Positions 26,608 to 35,775 of a stretch of DNA of 64,000 nucleotides are shown here, piece by piece (the stretch's first letter is position 1; every line of letters starts with the position of its first letter). The position numbers were made by a program, and so were the translations under genes. This DNA comes from Lachnospiraceae bacterium NC2004 (GTDB taxonomy: Bacteria > Bacillota > Clostridia > Lachnospirales > Lachnospiraceae). The notes beneath the pieces were generated by a model that worked only from the letters and a program-made list of their open reading frames with translations, was not told the origin of the DNA and made no database searches. The DNA lies in contig JHXB01000004.1 of the NCBI GenBank assembly GCA_000621905.1, positions 64,752 to 128,751 of the forward strand, read 5' to 3'.

Positions 26608-28650
26608 ATGGATGCTGTATTTAAGGATTGGACAATAAAAGAATGCATTGGTGATGGAGCGTTTGGCAAGGTGTACAGAATTGAGAGGGAAGATTTTGGA
26701 CACATATATGAGTCAGCCTTAAAGGTAATTAATGTTCCCCAGAATCAGTCTGAGGTTGAAAATGCATACAATGACGGCATGGATGCTGAGGGAGTCAGAA
26801 GCTATTTCTATGGAATGGTTGAAGATATTGTTGAGGAATTTGCCCTAATGGCAAAGTTAAAAGGCAATTCCAATATAGTAAGCTACGAGGACCATGCGGT
26901 TGTAGAGCGCAAGGATGCATTCGGATGGACAATATATATAAGAATGGAGCTTTTGATTCCGTTTTATAAGTTTATTAAGGTCAACAGCTTAAAGGTAAGT
27001 GATGTTGTTCAGCTGGGTATAGATATATGCAAAGCTTTGGAGATATGCCAAAAATATAGGATAATACACCGTGATGTCAAACCGGAGAATATATTTGTAT
27101 CTGATATAGGTACATACAAGTTGGGAGATTTTGGTATTGCAAGGGAGCTTGAAAAGACATCGATTGGGTTATCAAAAAAAGGAACGTTGCTATATATGGC
27201 TCCTGAGGTGTTTAAAGGAATCGAATATAACAGAACGGTGGATATATATTCGCTTGGAATAGTTTTATACAGGTTTTTAAATAATAACAGAATGCCTTTT
27301 ATGCCTCCGGTTTCAGAATCCATCAAGCCTTCGGATAAGGAAAGGTCAAGCAGTATGTTGTTAACCGGGCAGGAGATTCCAAAGCCTGCCAATGCTGAAG
27401 GAATGCTTGCTGATATAGTTTTAAAGGCATGTTCTTACATACCGTCAGAGAGATACGAGGATGCTGCTTCATTCAGAAAAGATTTAGAGAAGATAACATT
27501 TTCACCGGAAGAAGACAAGCTGATATTTCCTGACGGAGCTTTTATAGCTAATAAAACACTAAGCTATAAGACTACTTCCAGGGCTGCGACTGTAGCACAT
27601 AGTATCGAGGATGAAAGCATAACATTTGATGACAATCATATCGAGAACGGAACAGTTCATCTGTTTAGTGACAATAACAAAAAGAGTAATTTAGGCAGTG
27701 AAAAGCAGGACAAGAAAGATTACAACGATTATATTGCTGCAAATGATGATGTTGATTCAAAGCCTGCGGATTCAGTGCCCAAAGATATAAAGAAAAAAAG
27801 AAACTATAAACCTGTAATAATAGCGTTATTTGTAACTCTGGCATTAATTGTATGTGGCATATCTGCGTTTATTATATATAACAAGTCAAGTGAGGATGTT
27901 GTTATGCCTGAACTCACAGGCAAATCGTATGAAGACGCTCTTTTGATACTGAACGATTACGACATAGATATAAATCGCCCCAAAAAGGAATACTCCAATG
28001 ATGTATCTAAAGATGCAGTTATCTCTCAATCCATCAAGAGCGGAACGATTCTTGAGGGTGGAGAGACCTTAGATATGGTAGTCAGTTTAGGAATTGAGAT
28101 GGTCAATGTTCCCGAGGTGGTTAATCTTAGTTATGAAAATGCAGAAAATGCAATAAAAAGCACAGGTTTGACTGTTGTTAAGGAACATGAGGATTACTCG
28201 GAATCTGTAGAAGAAGGACACGTTGTATCCCAGAATCCGGTTGCATCAAGCAGTGTAGAAATCGGAAGTGAAGTTAAGCTTAATATTAGCTTAGGACCAT
28301 TAAGATACAAGGTGCCTGATGTAGTTAATCTAAAAAAAGCCAAGGCCAAAAAGGCGTTAGAGCAGGCAAAGATGAAGATTAATATTAAAGAAGAATATAA
28401 TTCTTATTACAAAGCAGGGGTAGTGGTATCTCAGAGCATTGCTGCAGGAAGCAGTGTAAAAGAAGGTAAGAAGATTACGATTGTGGTAAGCAAGGGAGAT
28501 TGGCCGGTTGAAACAACTAAAGCGCCGGCAACGACATATTATAATTCCTCGAACAACTCATCCCCAACGACTACCAAGAAGAGTGATAATAATAAGAGTA
28601 ATAATGACAGTTCTGATGAATATGATGACTTTGACCTTTCAGACTGGTAG
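26608..28650 (+). CDS. PASTA-domain Ser/Thr protein kinase (PknB/PrkC-like) in the T7SS locus
   Basis: A 680-residue membrane kinase. The cytoplasmic kinase domain (~8-290) has every catalytic motif: GDGAFGKV loop, Lys39 in ALKVINV, HRD with Asp156 in IIHRDVKPEN, DFG with Asp174, and MAPEVF. A Ser/Asn-rich juxtamembrane stretch, one membrane helix (~402-424) and three PASTA repeats (~430-630) follow, then a Thr/Ser/Asn/Asp tail. PASTA repeats bind muropeptides or lipid II, so the kinase likely reports on the cell wall. ATG at 26608 follows GGTGGAG; a GTG at 26596 is less likely. PrkC genes normally pair with the phosphatase PrpC in a housekeeping cluster; here the neighbour is EssC, which carries a phosphothreonine-binding FHA domain. 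Confidence 0.92.
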   Translation: MDAVFKDWTIKECIGDGAFGKVYRIEREDFGHIYESALKVINVPQNQSEVENAYNDGMDAEGVRSYFYGMVEDIVEEFALMAKLKGNSNIVSYEDHAVVERKDAFGWTIYIRMELLIPFYKFIKVNSLKVSDVVQLGIDICKALEICQKYRIIHRDVKPENIFVSDIGTYKLGDFGIARELEKTSIGLSKKGTLLYMAPEVFKGIEYNRTVDIYSLGIVLYRFLNNNRMPFMPPVSESIKPSDKERSSSMLLTGQEIPKPANAEGMLADIVLKACSYIPSERYEDAASFRKDLEKITFSPEEDKLIFPDGAFIANKTLSYKTTSRAATVAHSIEDESITFDDNHIENGTVHLFSDNNKKSNLGSEKQDKKDYNDYIAANDDVDSKPADSVPKDIKKKRNYKPVIIALFVTLALIVCGISAFIIYNKSSEDVVMPELTGKSYEDALLILNDYDIDINRPKKEYSNDVSKDAVISQSIKSGTILEGGETLDMVVSLGIEMVNVPEVVNLSYENAENAIKSTGLTVVKEHEDYSESVEEGHVVSQNPVASSSVEIGSEVKLNISLGPLRYKVPDVVNLKKAKAKKALEQAKMKINIKEEYNSYYKAGVVVSQSIAAGSSVKEGKKITIVVSKGDWPVETTKAPATTYYNSSNNSSPTTTKKSDNNKSNNDSSDEYDDFDLSDW

Positions 28651-28679
28651 ACCAACACAATGTTAATGAGGAGAGAGAC

Positions 28680-31600
28680 ATGAATTATATCATTTCCGTA
28701 TATACTGAAAATGCGTTTCAAGAATATATATTACCGTCTGTCAATAATACTGACCACTATATAACACTAAGAAGCAGTTATTATGGCATATGTAATGATG
28801 TCAGATTGGAACTTGAGATAATTAACGGAGTATGGTTTATTAAGAAGAATGCTCTTTATACGATTGATATAACCGAAACTCAGAATAACAGATATAGATT
28901 AGAGAATGGATTAAAGCTCTCATTAACCACATCCGATATGGATGAGATTATTCTGTTTGTTGATGAGTCTGATTCGGTTTTTCATGCATTTGACAAATTC
29001 GACATTTCTTCTGCCGGAGAAATCACAATAGGCAAGAATAAGGACAATTCAATAGTTTACGACAACAAGGGAATGGTGTCTCATAACCACGCTGTTATAA
29101 GAAAGGATAACGGTTCATATGTCATCAATAATAAGTCGCCTAACGGAGTGTATATTAACAATATACATATACATGAGTCATATCGATTATCATTTGGAGA
29201 TTATATCAATATTTTAGGGTTACATTTGGTATTTCTTGGTGATGTGATTGCAATTGATTTATACAAAGGTGATGTTGAGATTGACAGGAGAGTACTGATA
29301 TCTTATGTAGATAAAACAGGTTCTTTAGACGATGCTAAAGACAATGATGGCGCTTTGTACCACAGGTCTCCGAGAAACTATGAGAAGCTGTCAAATGACA
29401 AAATTGAGATAGAAGCACCTCCAAAATCCAATGTTCACAAGCGACAATCACTGTTTATGACGATAGGACCTGCGATAACTATGGCTTTTCCCATGATGGC
29501 AGGTTGCCTTCTTATGATGTATTCTTCCTCTAAAGCCGGTGGCAGCAGGTCATTATATATGTATTCAGGATTAGTGATGGCTGTGTCATCCGCGATTGTC
29601 ACAACGGTCTGGACTTTGATAAACAGGCGTAATCAGAAGAAAGAGGAAGAAATCGAGGAGAACATCAGAATTAATGAATACAGCAGATATCTTTCGGGCA
29701 AAGAGGAAGAGATAAGGGATATATATGATGATTCGGAAAGGAGACTTGTTGAAACTTATCCGGCTGCTGAATATTGCTTAAATTTTGACGTGTCTGACGG
29801 AAGAATATGGGGAAGAAACAATCTTCACGAGGATTTTCTTGCTCACAGACTTGGGTTGGGTGATAAGGAATTTCAATATGATATAGAGACACCGAAGAAA
29901 GAGTTTACGTTAAGTAAAGACAGGTTAGCTGACGGTCCTTTTGATATAAAAGCTGAATATGTGATGCTGCACAATGTTCCGATTACTGTAGACCTATACT
30001 CACACAAGCTGATTGGATTGGTTTCAAAGGACGATGTTGATAGAGCTGTTGAAACAGCTAAGGTGCTTATCTCGCAGATTGCGGCCAACAATTGTTATAC
30101 CGATGTAAAAATGGCATTTTTGTACGACGGGAATGCTAAGGATGACGGCAGATGGGGCAGCGTTAAGTGGTTACCTCATGTCTGGTCCGAAGACCACAGA
30201 GTCAGATATATCGGCTCGACCGAGAGCGAAGTAAGCGACATAATCTATGAGCTTTCCAATGTATTCAGAAATCGTGAAGAGTTGGAGGACAGCCGTATTA
30301 ATGTGAAAAACATTAAGCCGTATTATGTTTTATTCGTATCTGACCCAATGATAATTGAGAATACTCCTATGAGTAAGTATGCTTTTGAAGAAAAGGAGTG
30401 CTATGGACTTACCACAATTATTCTGTCGGACAGTATCAAAAAGTTGCCTAATGAATGTGAGTTTGTCATAGAGAATTCTTCTGATTTCAGTGGGATGTAC
30501 CATATTTACGAGGCCAGGGCAGACAGACAGGTTATACAGTTCGATAAGGTAAGTGAAGAAAGTCTTGACAGCTTTGCCAGAATGATATCTTCTTTGAAGG
30601 TTCCGGAGAATGAAGAAGGTGGGGAACTGCCGGCGTCCATCACATTTTTTGATATGTATAATATATCAAGAATTGAAGATTATCCGGTTATTGATAACTG
30701 GATTAAAACACGTACTTATGAGAATATACGTGGAATGTTAGGAGTAAGGTCAGGTAATCAGCCCTGCTATTTGGATGTTCATGAGAAGTTTCATGGGCCT
30801 CACGGATTGATTGCAGGTACTACGGGTTCAGGCAAGAGTGAGACCTTGCAGACATATATATTGTCCTTGGCAATCAATTACAGCCCGGATGATGTTACAT
30901 TTTTTATAATTGATTATAAGGGTGGAGGCATGGCTCATTTATTTGACGGTTTACCGCATATGATAGGGCAGATATCAAACCTTTCCGGTAATCAGGTTAA
31001 CAGAGCCATGATATCAATAAAAAGTGAGAATAGAAGGCGTCAGAGAGTTTTTACTGAAAACGGTGTCAATAATATTAATGCTTATACCAAGCTTTATAAG
31101 AGCGGTGAAGTTAAGACTCCAATCCCGCATCTGTTCATCATAATAGATGAGTTTGCGGAGCTTAAGAATGAAGAACCTGAATTTATGAAAGAGCTTATAA
31201 GTGTTGCGCAGGTTGGAAGAAGTCTGGGAGTTCATCTGATACTTGCCACTCAAAAGCCTTCAGGCAATGTTGATAATAATATATGGAGCAACAGTAAGTT
31301 CAGGATATGTTTGAGAGTACAGGACCAGCAGGACAGTAAGGATATGCTTCACAAACCTGATGCAGCGTTTATTGTTCAGGCAGGCCGCGGATATCTGCAG
31401 GTTGGTAATGATGAGGTTTATGAGTTGTTTCAGTCCGGATTTAGCGGGGCATTGTATGACAGTAATGCAGTGGCTGTCAATAAAGACATTGCAAAGATAT
31501 TAAGTCTTCCGGGCAGAGTAGAAATGACGGGCAATTCTGTCAGGCTTTCACAGAAGAAAAAATCCGAAGAAATATGGGTTAAGACACTTGTCAGTTGCGT

Positions 31601-33647
31601 AGAGGATGCAATTGCAATCAGTAAACATATGGTTGACAAAACCGATAATTATGACCGTGTTAACAAGCTGATAGATACGATATATACGAGGTTAAACGGG
31701 GCAGATGTTGATTATCCTGTCAATTCATATAATACGGACAGATTGAAAGAATTTGTTCTGATGTATGAGAAGGTTAAGAAAGTATCCGGTGACAATAACC
31801 TGGTTGATAACATAATCGATTATGCCAATGCTTCCGGAAAAAAGCTTCCATCAGTCAAGGAGAGCACTGAACTTGAAGTTACTAAGAATTACCTCAACAA
31901 GCTTGCCAAGGCTCATGGTTACAATCACATATTCAGGCTATGGATGCCTGTTTTAGGCAGTCACATATTACTCAGTGAGTTCGATGAATTTAATACTTCA
32001 AAGTATGATGGATGTTGGAAGCAGCAGGGAAAAGGACTTAGTGTAATCGTCGGGAAAATGGATGACCCGGCTAATCAGGCACAGCTGCCGGTTGTTTTAA
32101 ATCTCAGTGAGTGTGGTCATGCTGCGGTGTGCGGTTCGGTTACAAGTGGGAAAAGCACATTTTTACAGACGGTGATTTACGGGCTGATTAACAGATATTC
32201 TCCTAATGAGGTTAATATCTATGCGCTTGATTTCAGTAGCAAGATGTTGCTTCCTTTTATGAATGCACCACATGTCGGGGGTGTAGTATGTGATGATAAT
32301 CTTGAATTAACAGGCAAGCTGTTTAATATGTTAAAAACCATAGTATCAGAAAGAAAAGCGTTATTTAGCGGAAGTAATTATAGTCAGTATATTATGGTGC
32401 ATAAGGATACAGTCTTGCCGACTATTGTGATTGTTATTGATAATTATGCTGCATTTAGTGAAAAAACAAGAGATGAATATCTTGGTGATTTAACAGCATT
32501 ATCAAAAGAGGGAATAGCGCTTGGAATTCATTTGATATTGTCTGATATAAGCTTTGGGATAAATGGAATTCCTAATCGTATTGCCGAGAATATAGGGTGT
32601 ACCTATGCTCTTGCTCTTAAGGATAAGTATGCGTATGGTGATGTGTTCCATGTATCACATGTAGATATAGAGCCGGAGAGAGGAATTAAAGGCAGAGGAT
32701 TAACTGTATACGATGCGAGAATTCTTGAGTTTCAAGTTGCTTTGGCTGTAGATGCTGATAATGATTATATCAGGAACAATATAATCGAAGAATTATGTAT
32801 TGATATGTCAAAGAATTGGAATGGAGCATTGGCAAGGCGGATTCCGGTTATTCCTGATAATCCGGTACTTAGTGAGTACATAAGGCTTTCGGATTACAGA
32901 TACATAATTAATGGAAAAAAGGCATTGCCTATAGGATATGACAGGGAGTCAGCCGGGATATATGCCATACCTCTTAAAGATATATATTGTTATCTCATAA
33001 CAGGAGGAGTAAGAACCGGTAAGACCAATTTAATCAGGGTTCTTATAAGTTCTTCTATCGGTATTGGCAGCAGAGTTGTTGTAATTGATTCTGATTCAAG
33101 ACCGCTTCGCATGTATTCTAAAGAGTATGGAGTTACTTATCTTCACGGAGAGGATGAGATATATAGCTTTTTTAGTAATTCTCTTACGCCTGAGTTTCAG
33201 AGAAGAAACCGTATTAAGAACCGGCTTCTTAATGAGGACAAAGAGGACACCGAGATATATGAGTTTATGAGTCATGAACAACCATGGATGATTTTTGTAG
33301 CTGATATGGTTGATTTCGTGAATATGATTTATACGTCTTCTAAGAATATGAGTGGGTTTATGGAGAATATCATTGCTAAAGGAAGAATGCATAACATATA
33401 TTTCTTTGGCGAAGTTGATAATAAAAGTATTCCTAAGGTTAAGGGGCAAAAGGTTTTTGATATATATTCCGGATACTCTGCAGGTATTAATGTCGGTGGG
33501 AAGGTATATGACAACACTGTTCTTCCGTTTGATTACATCAAATACAACGACAGAAGCAGTACAATACCTGTGGGCGTTGGTGTTATTTCAGGCGACGAGA
33601 ATTACAAGGATACCAAAGCGGTAGTAATTCCTTTGGCGTCCAAGTAG
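28680..33647 (+). CDS. essC: EssC/YukB-type T7SS ATPase (FHA plus three FtsK/SpoIIIE domains)
   Basis: The 1655-residue motor of a type VII secretion system. Two N-terminal FHA-like domains (~1-95, degenerate; ~105-185, with IGKNKDN, SHNHA and SPNGVYIN, close to the canonical GR, SxxH, NG pattern) are followed by two membrane helices (~257-318) and three FtsK-like ATPase modules. P-loops are GTTGSGKS (~713), GSVTSGKS (~1152) and GGVRTGKT (~1442). Module 1 has a full Walker B (IIIDEFAEL); modules 2 and 3 have changed ones (VIDNYA, VADMVD), so module 1 is probably the main ATPase. It is preceded by GAGGAG and followed 11 bases later by EsaB. WXG100 substrates lie directly downstream. Confidence 0.95.
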   Translation: MNYIISVYTENAFQEYILPSVNNTDHYITLRSSYYGICNDVRLELEIINGVWFIKKNALYTIDITETQNNRYRLENGLKLSLTTSDMDEIILFVDESDSVFHAFDKFDISSAGEITIGKNKDNSIVYDNKGMVSHNHAVIRKDNGSYVINNKSPNGVYINNIHIHESYRLSFGDYINILGLHLVFLGDVIAIDLYKGDVEIDRRVLISYVDKTGSLDDAKDNDGALYHRSPRNYEKLSNDKIEIEAPPKSNVHKRQSLFMTIGPAITMAFPMMAGCLLMMYSSSKAGGSRSLYMYSGLVMAVSSAIVTTVWTLINRRNQKKEEEIEENIRINEYSRYLSGKEEEIRDIYDDSERRLVETYPAAEYCLNFDVSDGRIWGRNNLHEDFLAHRLGLGDKEFQYDIETPKKEFTLSKDRLADGPFDIKAEYVMLHNVPITVDLYSHKLIGLVSKDDVDRAVETAKVLISQIAANNCYTDVKMAFLYDGNAKDDGRWGSVKWLPHVWSEDHRVRYIGSTESEVSDIIYELSNVFRNREELEDSRINVKNIKPYYVLFVSDPMIIENTPMSKYAFEEKECYGLTTIILSDSIKKLPNECEFVIENSSDFSGMYHIYEARADRQVIQFDKVSEESLDSFARMISSLKVPENEEGGELPASITFFDMYNISRIEDYPVIDNWIKTRTYENIRGMLGVRSGNQPCYLDVHEKFHGPHGLIAGTTGSGKSETLQTYILSLAINYSPDDVTFFIIDYKGGGMAHLFDGLPHMIGQISNLSGNQVNRAMISIKSENRRRQRVFTENGVNNINAYTKLYKSGEVKTPIPHLFIIIDEFAELKNEEPEFMKELISVAQVGRSLGVHLILATQKPSGNVDNNIWSNSKFRICLRVQDQQDSKDMLHKPDAAFIVQAGRGYLQVGNDEVYELFQSGFSGALYDSNAVAVNKDIAKILSLPGRVEMTGNSVRLSQKKKSEEIWVKTLVSCVEDAIAISKHMVDKTDNYDRVNKLIDTIYTRLNGADVDYPVNSYNTDRLKEFVLMYEKVKKVSGDNNLVDNIIDYANASGKKLPSVKESTELEVTKNYLNKLAKAHGYNHIFRLWMPVLGSHILLSEFDEFNTSKYDGCWKQQGKGLSVIVGKMDDPANQAQLPVVLNLSECGHAAVCGSVTSGKSTFLQTVIYGLINRYSPNEVNIYALDFSSKMLLPFMNAPHVGGVVCDDNLELTGKLFNMLKTIVSERKALFSGSNYSQYIMVHKDTVLPTIVIVIDNYAAFSEKTRDEYLGDLTALSKEGIALGIHLILSDISFGINGIPNRIAENIGCTYALALKDKYAYGDVFHVSHVDIEPERGIKGRGLTVYDARILEFQVALAVDADNDYIRNNIIEELCIDMSKNWNGALARRIPVIPDNPVLSEYIRLSDYRYIINGKKALPIGYDRESAGIYAIPLKDIYCYLITGGVRTGKTNLIRVLISSSIGIGSRVVVIDSDSRPLRMYSKEYGVTYLHGEDEIYSFFSNSLTPEFQRRNRIKNRLLNEDKEDTEIYEFMSHEQPWMIFVADMVDFVNMIYTSSKNMSGFMENIIAKGRMHNIYFFGEVDNKSIPKVKGQKVFDIYSGYSAGINVGGKVYDNTVLPFDYIKYNDRSSTIPVGVGVISGDENYKDTKAVVIPLASK

Positions 33648-33658
33648 GTGGTGAGAAT

Positions 33659-33907
33659 ATGATATTGGTTGATATTAGCATTCCGGCTGTTAACGAAACT
33701 CTGGATTTCAGCTTGGATGAGAATACACCTGTTGCACATGTTTTAGCTGAAATATTGGGTATGGTATCCAAAAAGTATAACAGCTTAGATGTAGGAGATG
33801 CTGACAGGATATGTCTTTACAACATGACTGCAGAGAAAAGGATTAATAACAGTCGGACTTTAAGCCAGCAGGGAGTTATGAGCGGCAGCAGATTAATGCT
33901 TGTATGA
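33659..33907 (+). CDS. esaB: EsaB/YukD ubiquitin-like T7SS protein
   Basis: An 82-residue protein with the size and beta-grasp pattern of YukD/EsaB: an N-terminal ILVDISIP strand, an acidic turn, a helix (AHVLAEILGMV) and the closing SGSRLMLV strand. It lacks a C-terminal Gly-Gly and is not expected to be conjugated. In Firmicutes this protein is a small cytosolic part or regulator of T7SS. It lies 11 bases after EssC and is surely cotranscribed. Confidence 0.85.
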   Translation: MILVDISIPAVNETLDFSLDENTPVAHVLAEILGMVSKKYNSLDVGDADRICLYNMTAEKRINNSRTLSQQGVMSGSRLMLV

Positions 33908-33997
33908 ACAGTTATGTCATTTAATACAAAAATGATGTCAAAAATGACAATTTAAAATAGTCAGATATTATATGATGTACAATCATATACAGTTAAG
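33908..33997 (+). promoter_or_regulatory. Promoter and ACAGTTA-type sites before the WXG100 genes
   Basis: ATGACA (33944-33949), 16 bases and TATTAT (33966-33971) make a plausible internal promoter that would let the WXG100 genes be made at higher level than EssC. Two 9-mers, ACAGTTATG (33908-33916) and ACAGTTAAG (33989-33997), match the half-site known for AgrA-type LytTR regulators, one upstream of the promoter and one next to the ribosome site. An inverted TGTCATTT/AAATGACA pair (33915-33922, 33942-33949) is also present. Confidence 0.4.
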
Positions 33998-34014
33998 GAA
34001 GGGACGTGATTTAT

Positions 34015-34308
34015 ATGAGAAAGTATCGTATTGATACATCAATCCTATCCTCAAATGAAGAGGTTGTCGATGAGTGCATAAGCACTATAGAGACTTCATA
34101 TAATAATCTTGTTTCATACATAGCCGCGATTAACAGCGTATGGAAAGGTGATGCCAAAGATACGGCTGTTATTGAGCTTAAAAATGATTTATTGAAGCTT
34201 GGTGCGATACTGGATAATGTAAAGACTCTTCGAGGCAAGATGGAATACGCTAAAAAGATGTATGAGTCAAGCGAACAGAGTGTAGCACAGGCTATGGGTG
34301 ATTTGTAG
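34015..34308 (+). CDS. WXG100 family T7SS protein (first of five)
   Basis: A 97-residue helical-hairpin protein with the W-K-G turn (SVWKGDAKD) near the middle and the C-terminal secretion signal YxxxE (YESSE). Both mark it as an Esx-like substrate or partner of EssC. I chose the ATG at 34015; a GTG three codons upstream is only one or two bases from the AAGGAAGGG site. It is the first gene of a string of small helical genes and follows EsaB after a 107-bp gap holding a likely promoter. Confidence 0.85.
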   Translation: MRKYRIDTSILSSNEEVVDECISTIETSYNNLVSYIAAINSVWKGDAKDTAVIELKNDLLKLGAILDNVKTLRGKMEYAKKMYESSEQSVAQAMGDL

Positions 34309-34319
34309 AGGAGATGTCT

Positions 34320-34637
34320 ATGAGTGGTCAGATGATACAGATTAATACCGATGAACTAAAAAGAATCTCAGATGCAATGAATAATGACATCAGGCGTATA
34401 GATAATGCGGTGAGCAGAATTAAAAGCATAGCCGGTTCTACAGATAATTACTGGACCGGAGAAGGTGCAGAACAGTTTAAAGAGTACTTTAAGAGTATTG
34501 AACCCGATTTGGATATTGTAGTAAAGAGGTTATATGAGCATCCTAAAGATTACAATACAATCATATCCAATTATACCGGTGTTGAGAATACTGCTGTCGG
34601 GATTAGCGAAATGTTAGACAGTAATGTTATTACATGA
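34320..34637 (+). CDS. WXG100 family T7SS protein (second of five)
   Basis: A 105-residue protein with the WXG turn as NYWTGEGAEQF and a YxxxE signal (YTGVE) in the C-terminal helix, the two hallmarks of Esx-type T7SS substrates. The ATG at 34320 follows AGAGGAG by six bases, while the ATG at 34314 abuts it. The stop codon region overlaps the next reading frame. It may form a heterodimer with a neighbouring family member. Confidence 0.87.
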   Translation: MSGQMIQINTDELKRISDAMNNDIRRIDNAVSRIKSIAGSTDNYWTGEGAEQFKEYFKSIEPDLDIVVKRLYEHPKDYNTIISNYTGVENTAVGISEMLDSNVIT

Positions 34638-34651
34638 CGGAGGATATCCTT

Positions 34652-34954
34652 ATGGCTAAAAGCAAGAGAACAATAGGTTTGAATTATAATAACGCAATTA
34701 AACAGGCTGATGAACTTGATAGATTGTCGAGAGATATTAAGAGGCTTAAGAGTGTGTTAGATGCTCGCAGTAATATATCTTCTTTCTGGCAGGCAACGTG
34801 TACTGAGAATTATAAAAGCGCCCTAAATCGTGAGATTAAGAATCTGGACGTTCTTTCGGATAATTATAAGGTGGTTGCAAGTATTATAAGGGATACAGCT
34901 GAAGAAGTCTATAAAGTGGAAATGGATGCTTTAAGGATTGCCAAGGATAGATAG
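34652..34954 (+). CDS. WXG100-like helical protein with altered motifs (third of five)
   Basis: A 100-residue basic helical protein in the same series. Its central turn reads SFWQATCTENY, so the Gly of WXG is Ala, and no exact YxxxD/E is seen at the end (the closest is YKVEMD). It is likely a partner that heterodimerises with a neighbour bearing the secretion signal, rather than an independent substrate. ATG at 34652 is seven bases after CGGAGGA; an ATG at 34634 that overlaps the upstream stop lacks such a site. Confidence 0.75.
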   Translation: MAKSKRTIGLNYNNAIKQADELDRLSRDIKRLKSVLDARSNISSFWQATCTENYKSALNREIKNLDVLSDNYKVVASIIRDTAEEVYKVEMDALRIAKDR

Positions 34955-35038
34955 TATTCCGGTGGAGGGAGCAGGTGAAGCTTACACTATTGAGCACAAT
35001 AGTGAAGAATATATATTAATAACAAGGAGGATTATATT

Positions 35039-35347
35039 ATGGCAAATGTTATTACAGTAACAACAACAGAATTAAAATCAAAGGCTGAAACGCTTAGAAC
35101 CAAGAATTCAAGCTTGAAGACACAGATAAGCAACCTTCAGCAGCAAGAGAATTCGCTAAACGGAATGTGGGACGGTGAAGCAAATGAAGCATTTCATACT
35201 GCATTTACAAATGATGTTACTCAAATGAACAATTTTGTGGATGCGATTGAAAAATATGCAGCAGCTCTTGATGCAATTGCCGCACAATATGATAAAACAG
35301 AGGCGACCAATCAGAATCTCGCAGCTAACAGATTATATAATAAATAA
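35039..35347 (+). CDS. WXG100 family T7SS protein, EsxA-like (fourth of five)
   Basis: A 102-residue protein with a long first helix, the W-D-G turn (NGMWDGEANEAF) and YxxxE (YDKTE) near the C-terminus. It is the most typical EsxA-like member. A very strong AAGGAGG site precedes it, suggesting high expression. The 84 bases before the gene contain an 8-bp hairpin (CACTATTG/CAATAGTG) without a T-tract. Confidence 0.92.
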   Translation: MANVITVTTTELKSKAETLRTKNSSLKTQISNLQQQENSLNGMWDGEANEAFHTAFTNDVTQMNNFVDAIEKYAAALDAIAAQYDKTEATNQNLAANRLYNK

Positions 35348-35367
35348 AAGAAAGGCAGGTTAGAATT

Positions 35368-35685
35368 ATGGTAGGAACATTGAAAGTAGATACATCCAAG
35401 CTTACATCAACAGCTCAGGTATTTAGTGAGACAGCTAATACTGTTAAGTCTTTGACTAACGAGATGACAGAAACTGTTAATTCTTTGTCCGGACAGGTGT
35501 GGGACGGAGATGCCGCAACTAAATATAAGAATAAGTTCACAGAGCTTAATGATGATATTAGCAGAATGATTGGCATGATTAATGAGCATGTAACGGACCT
35601 TAATGAGATGGCCAAAGGGTATGAGACCGCTGAACAGAATAATACCCAGGTAGCTGATGCATTAATGTCTGATGTAATATCATAA
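35368..35685 (+). CDS. WXG100 family T7SS protein (fifth of five)
   Basis: A 105-residue protein with W-D-G (GQVWDGDAATKY) and YxxxE (YETAE) in the second helix. It lies 20 bases after the EsxA-like gene behind AAAGAAAGG, and the two probably form a pair. A GC-rich hairpin follows its stop codon and may partly end transcription before the larger genes downstream. Confidence 0.92.
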   Translation: MVGTLKVDTSKLTSTAQVFSETANTVKSLTNEMTETVNSLSGQVWDGDAATKYKNKFTELNDDISRMIGMINEHVTDLNEMAKGYETAEQNNTQVADALMSDVIS

Positions 35686-35716
35686 CCGGTTCAATATTAA
35701 AAGTATTAAGTCTTGT

Positions 35717-35751
35717 CCCTTCCCGTTCGGGGAGGGTATAGTCGGTTTTTT
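35717..35751 (+). terminator. Partial terminator or processing hairpin after the WXG100 genes
   Basis: An eight-pair GC-rich stem (35717-35724 with 35729-35736) with a GTTC loop; T6 follows only after a ten-base gap. It may reduce read-through so that the small substrates are made in excess over downstream proteins. Confidence 0.45.
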
Positions 35752-35775
35752 AGGCTTTTAAAGAGGAGGTGTAGT

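Noticed and set aside
34955-35038. CACTATTG/CAATAGTG hairpin as a terminator before the EsxA-like gene
   Set aside because: Short stem without a T-tract; it might affect mRNA processing but cannot be called a terminator.
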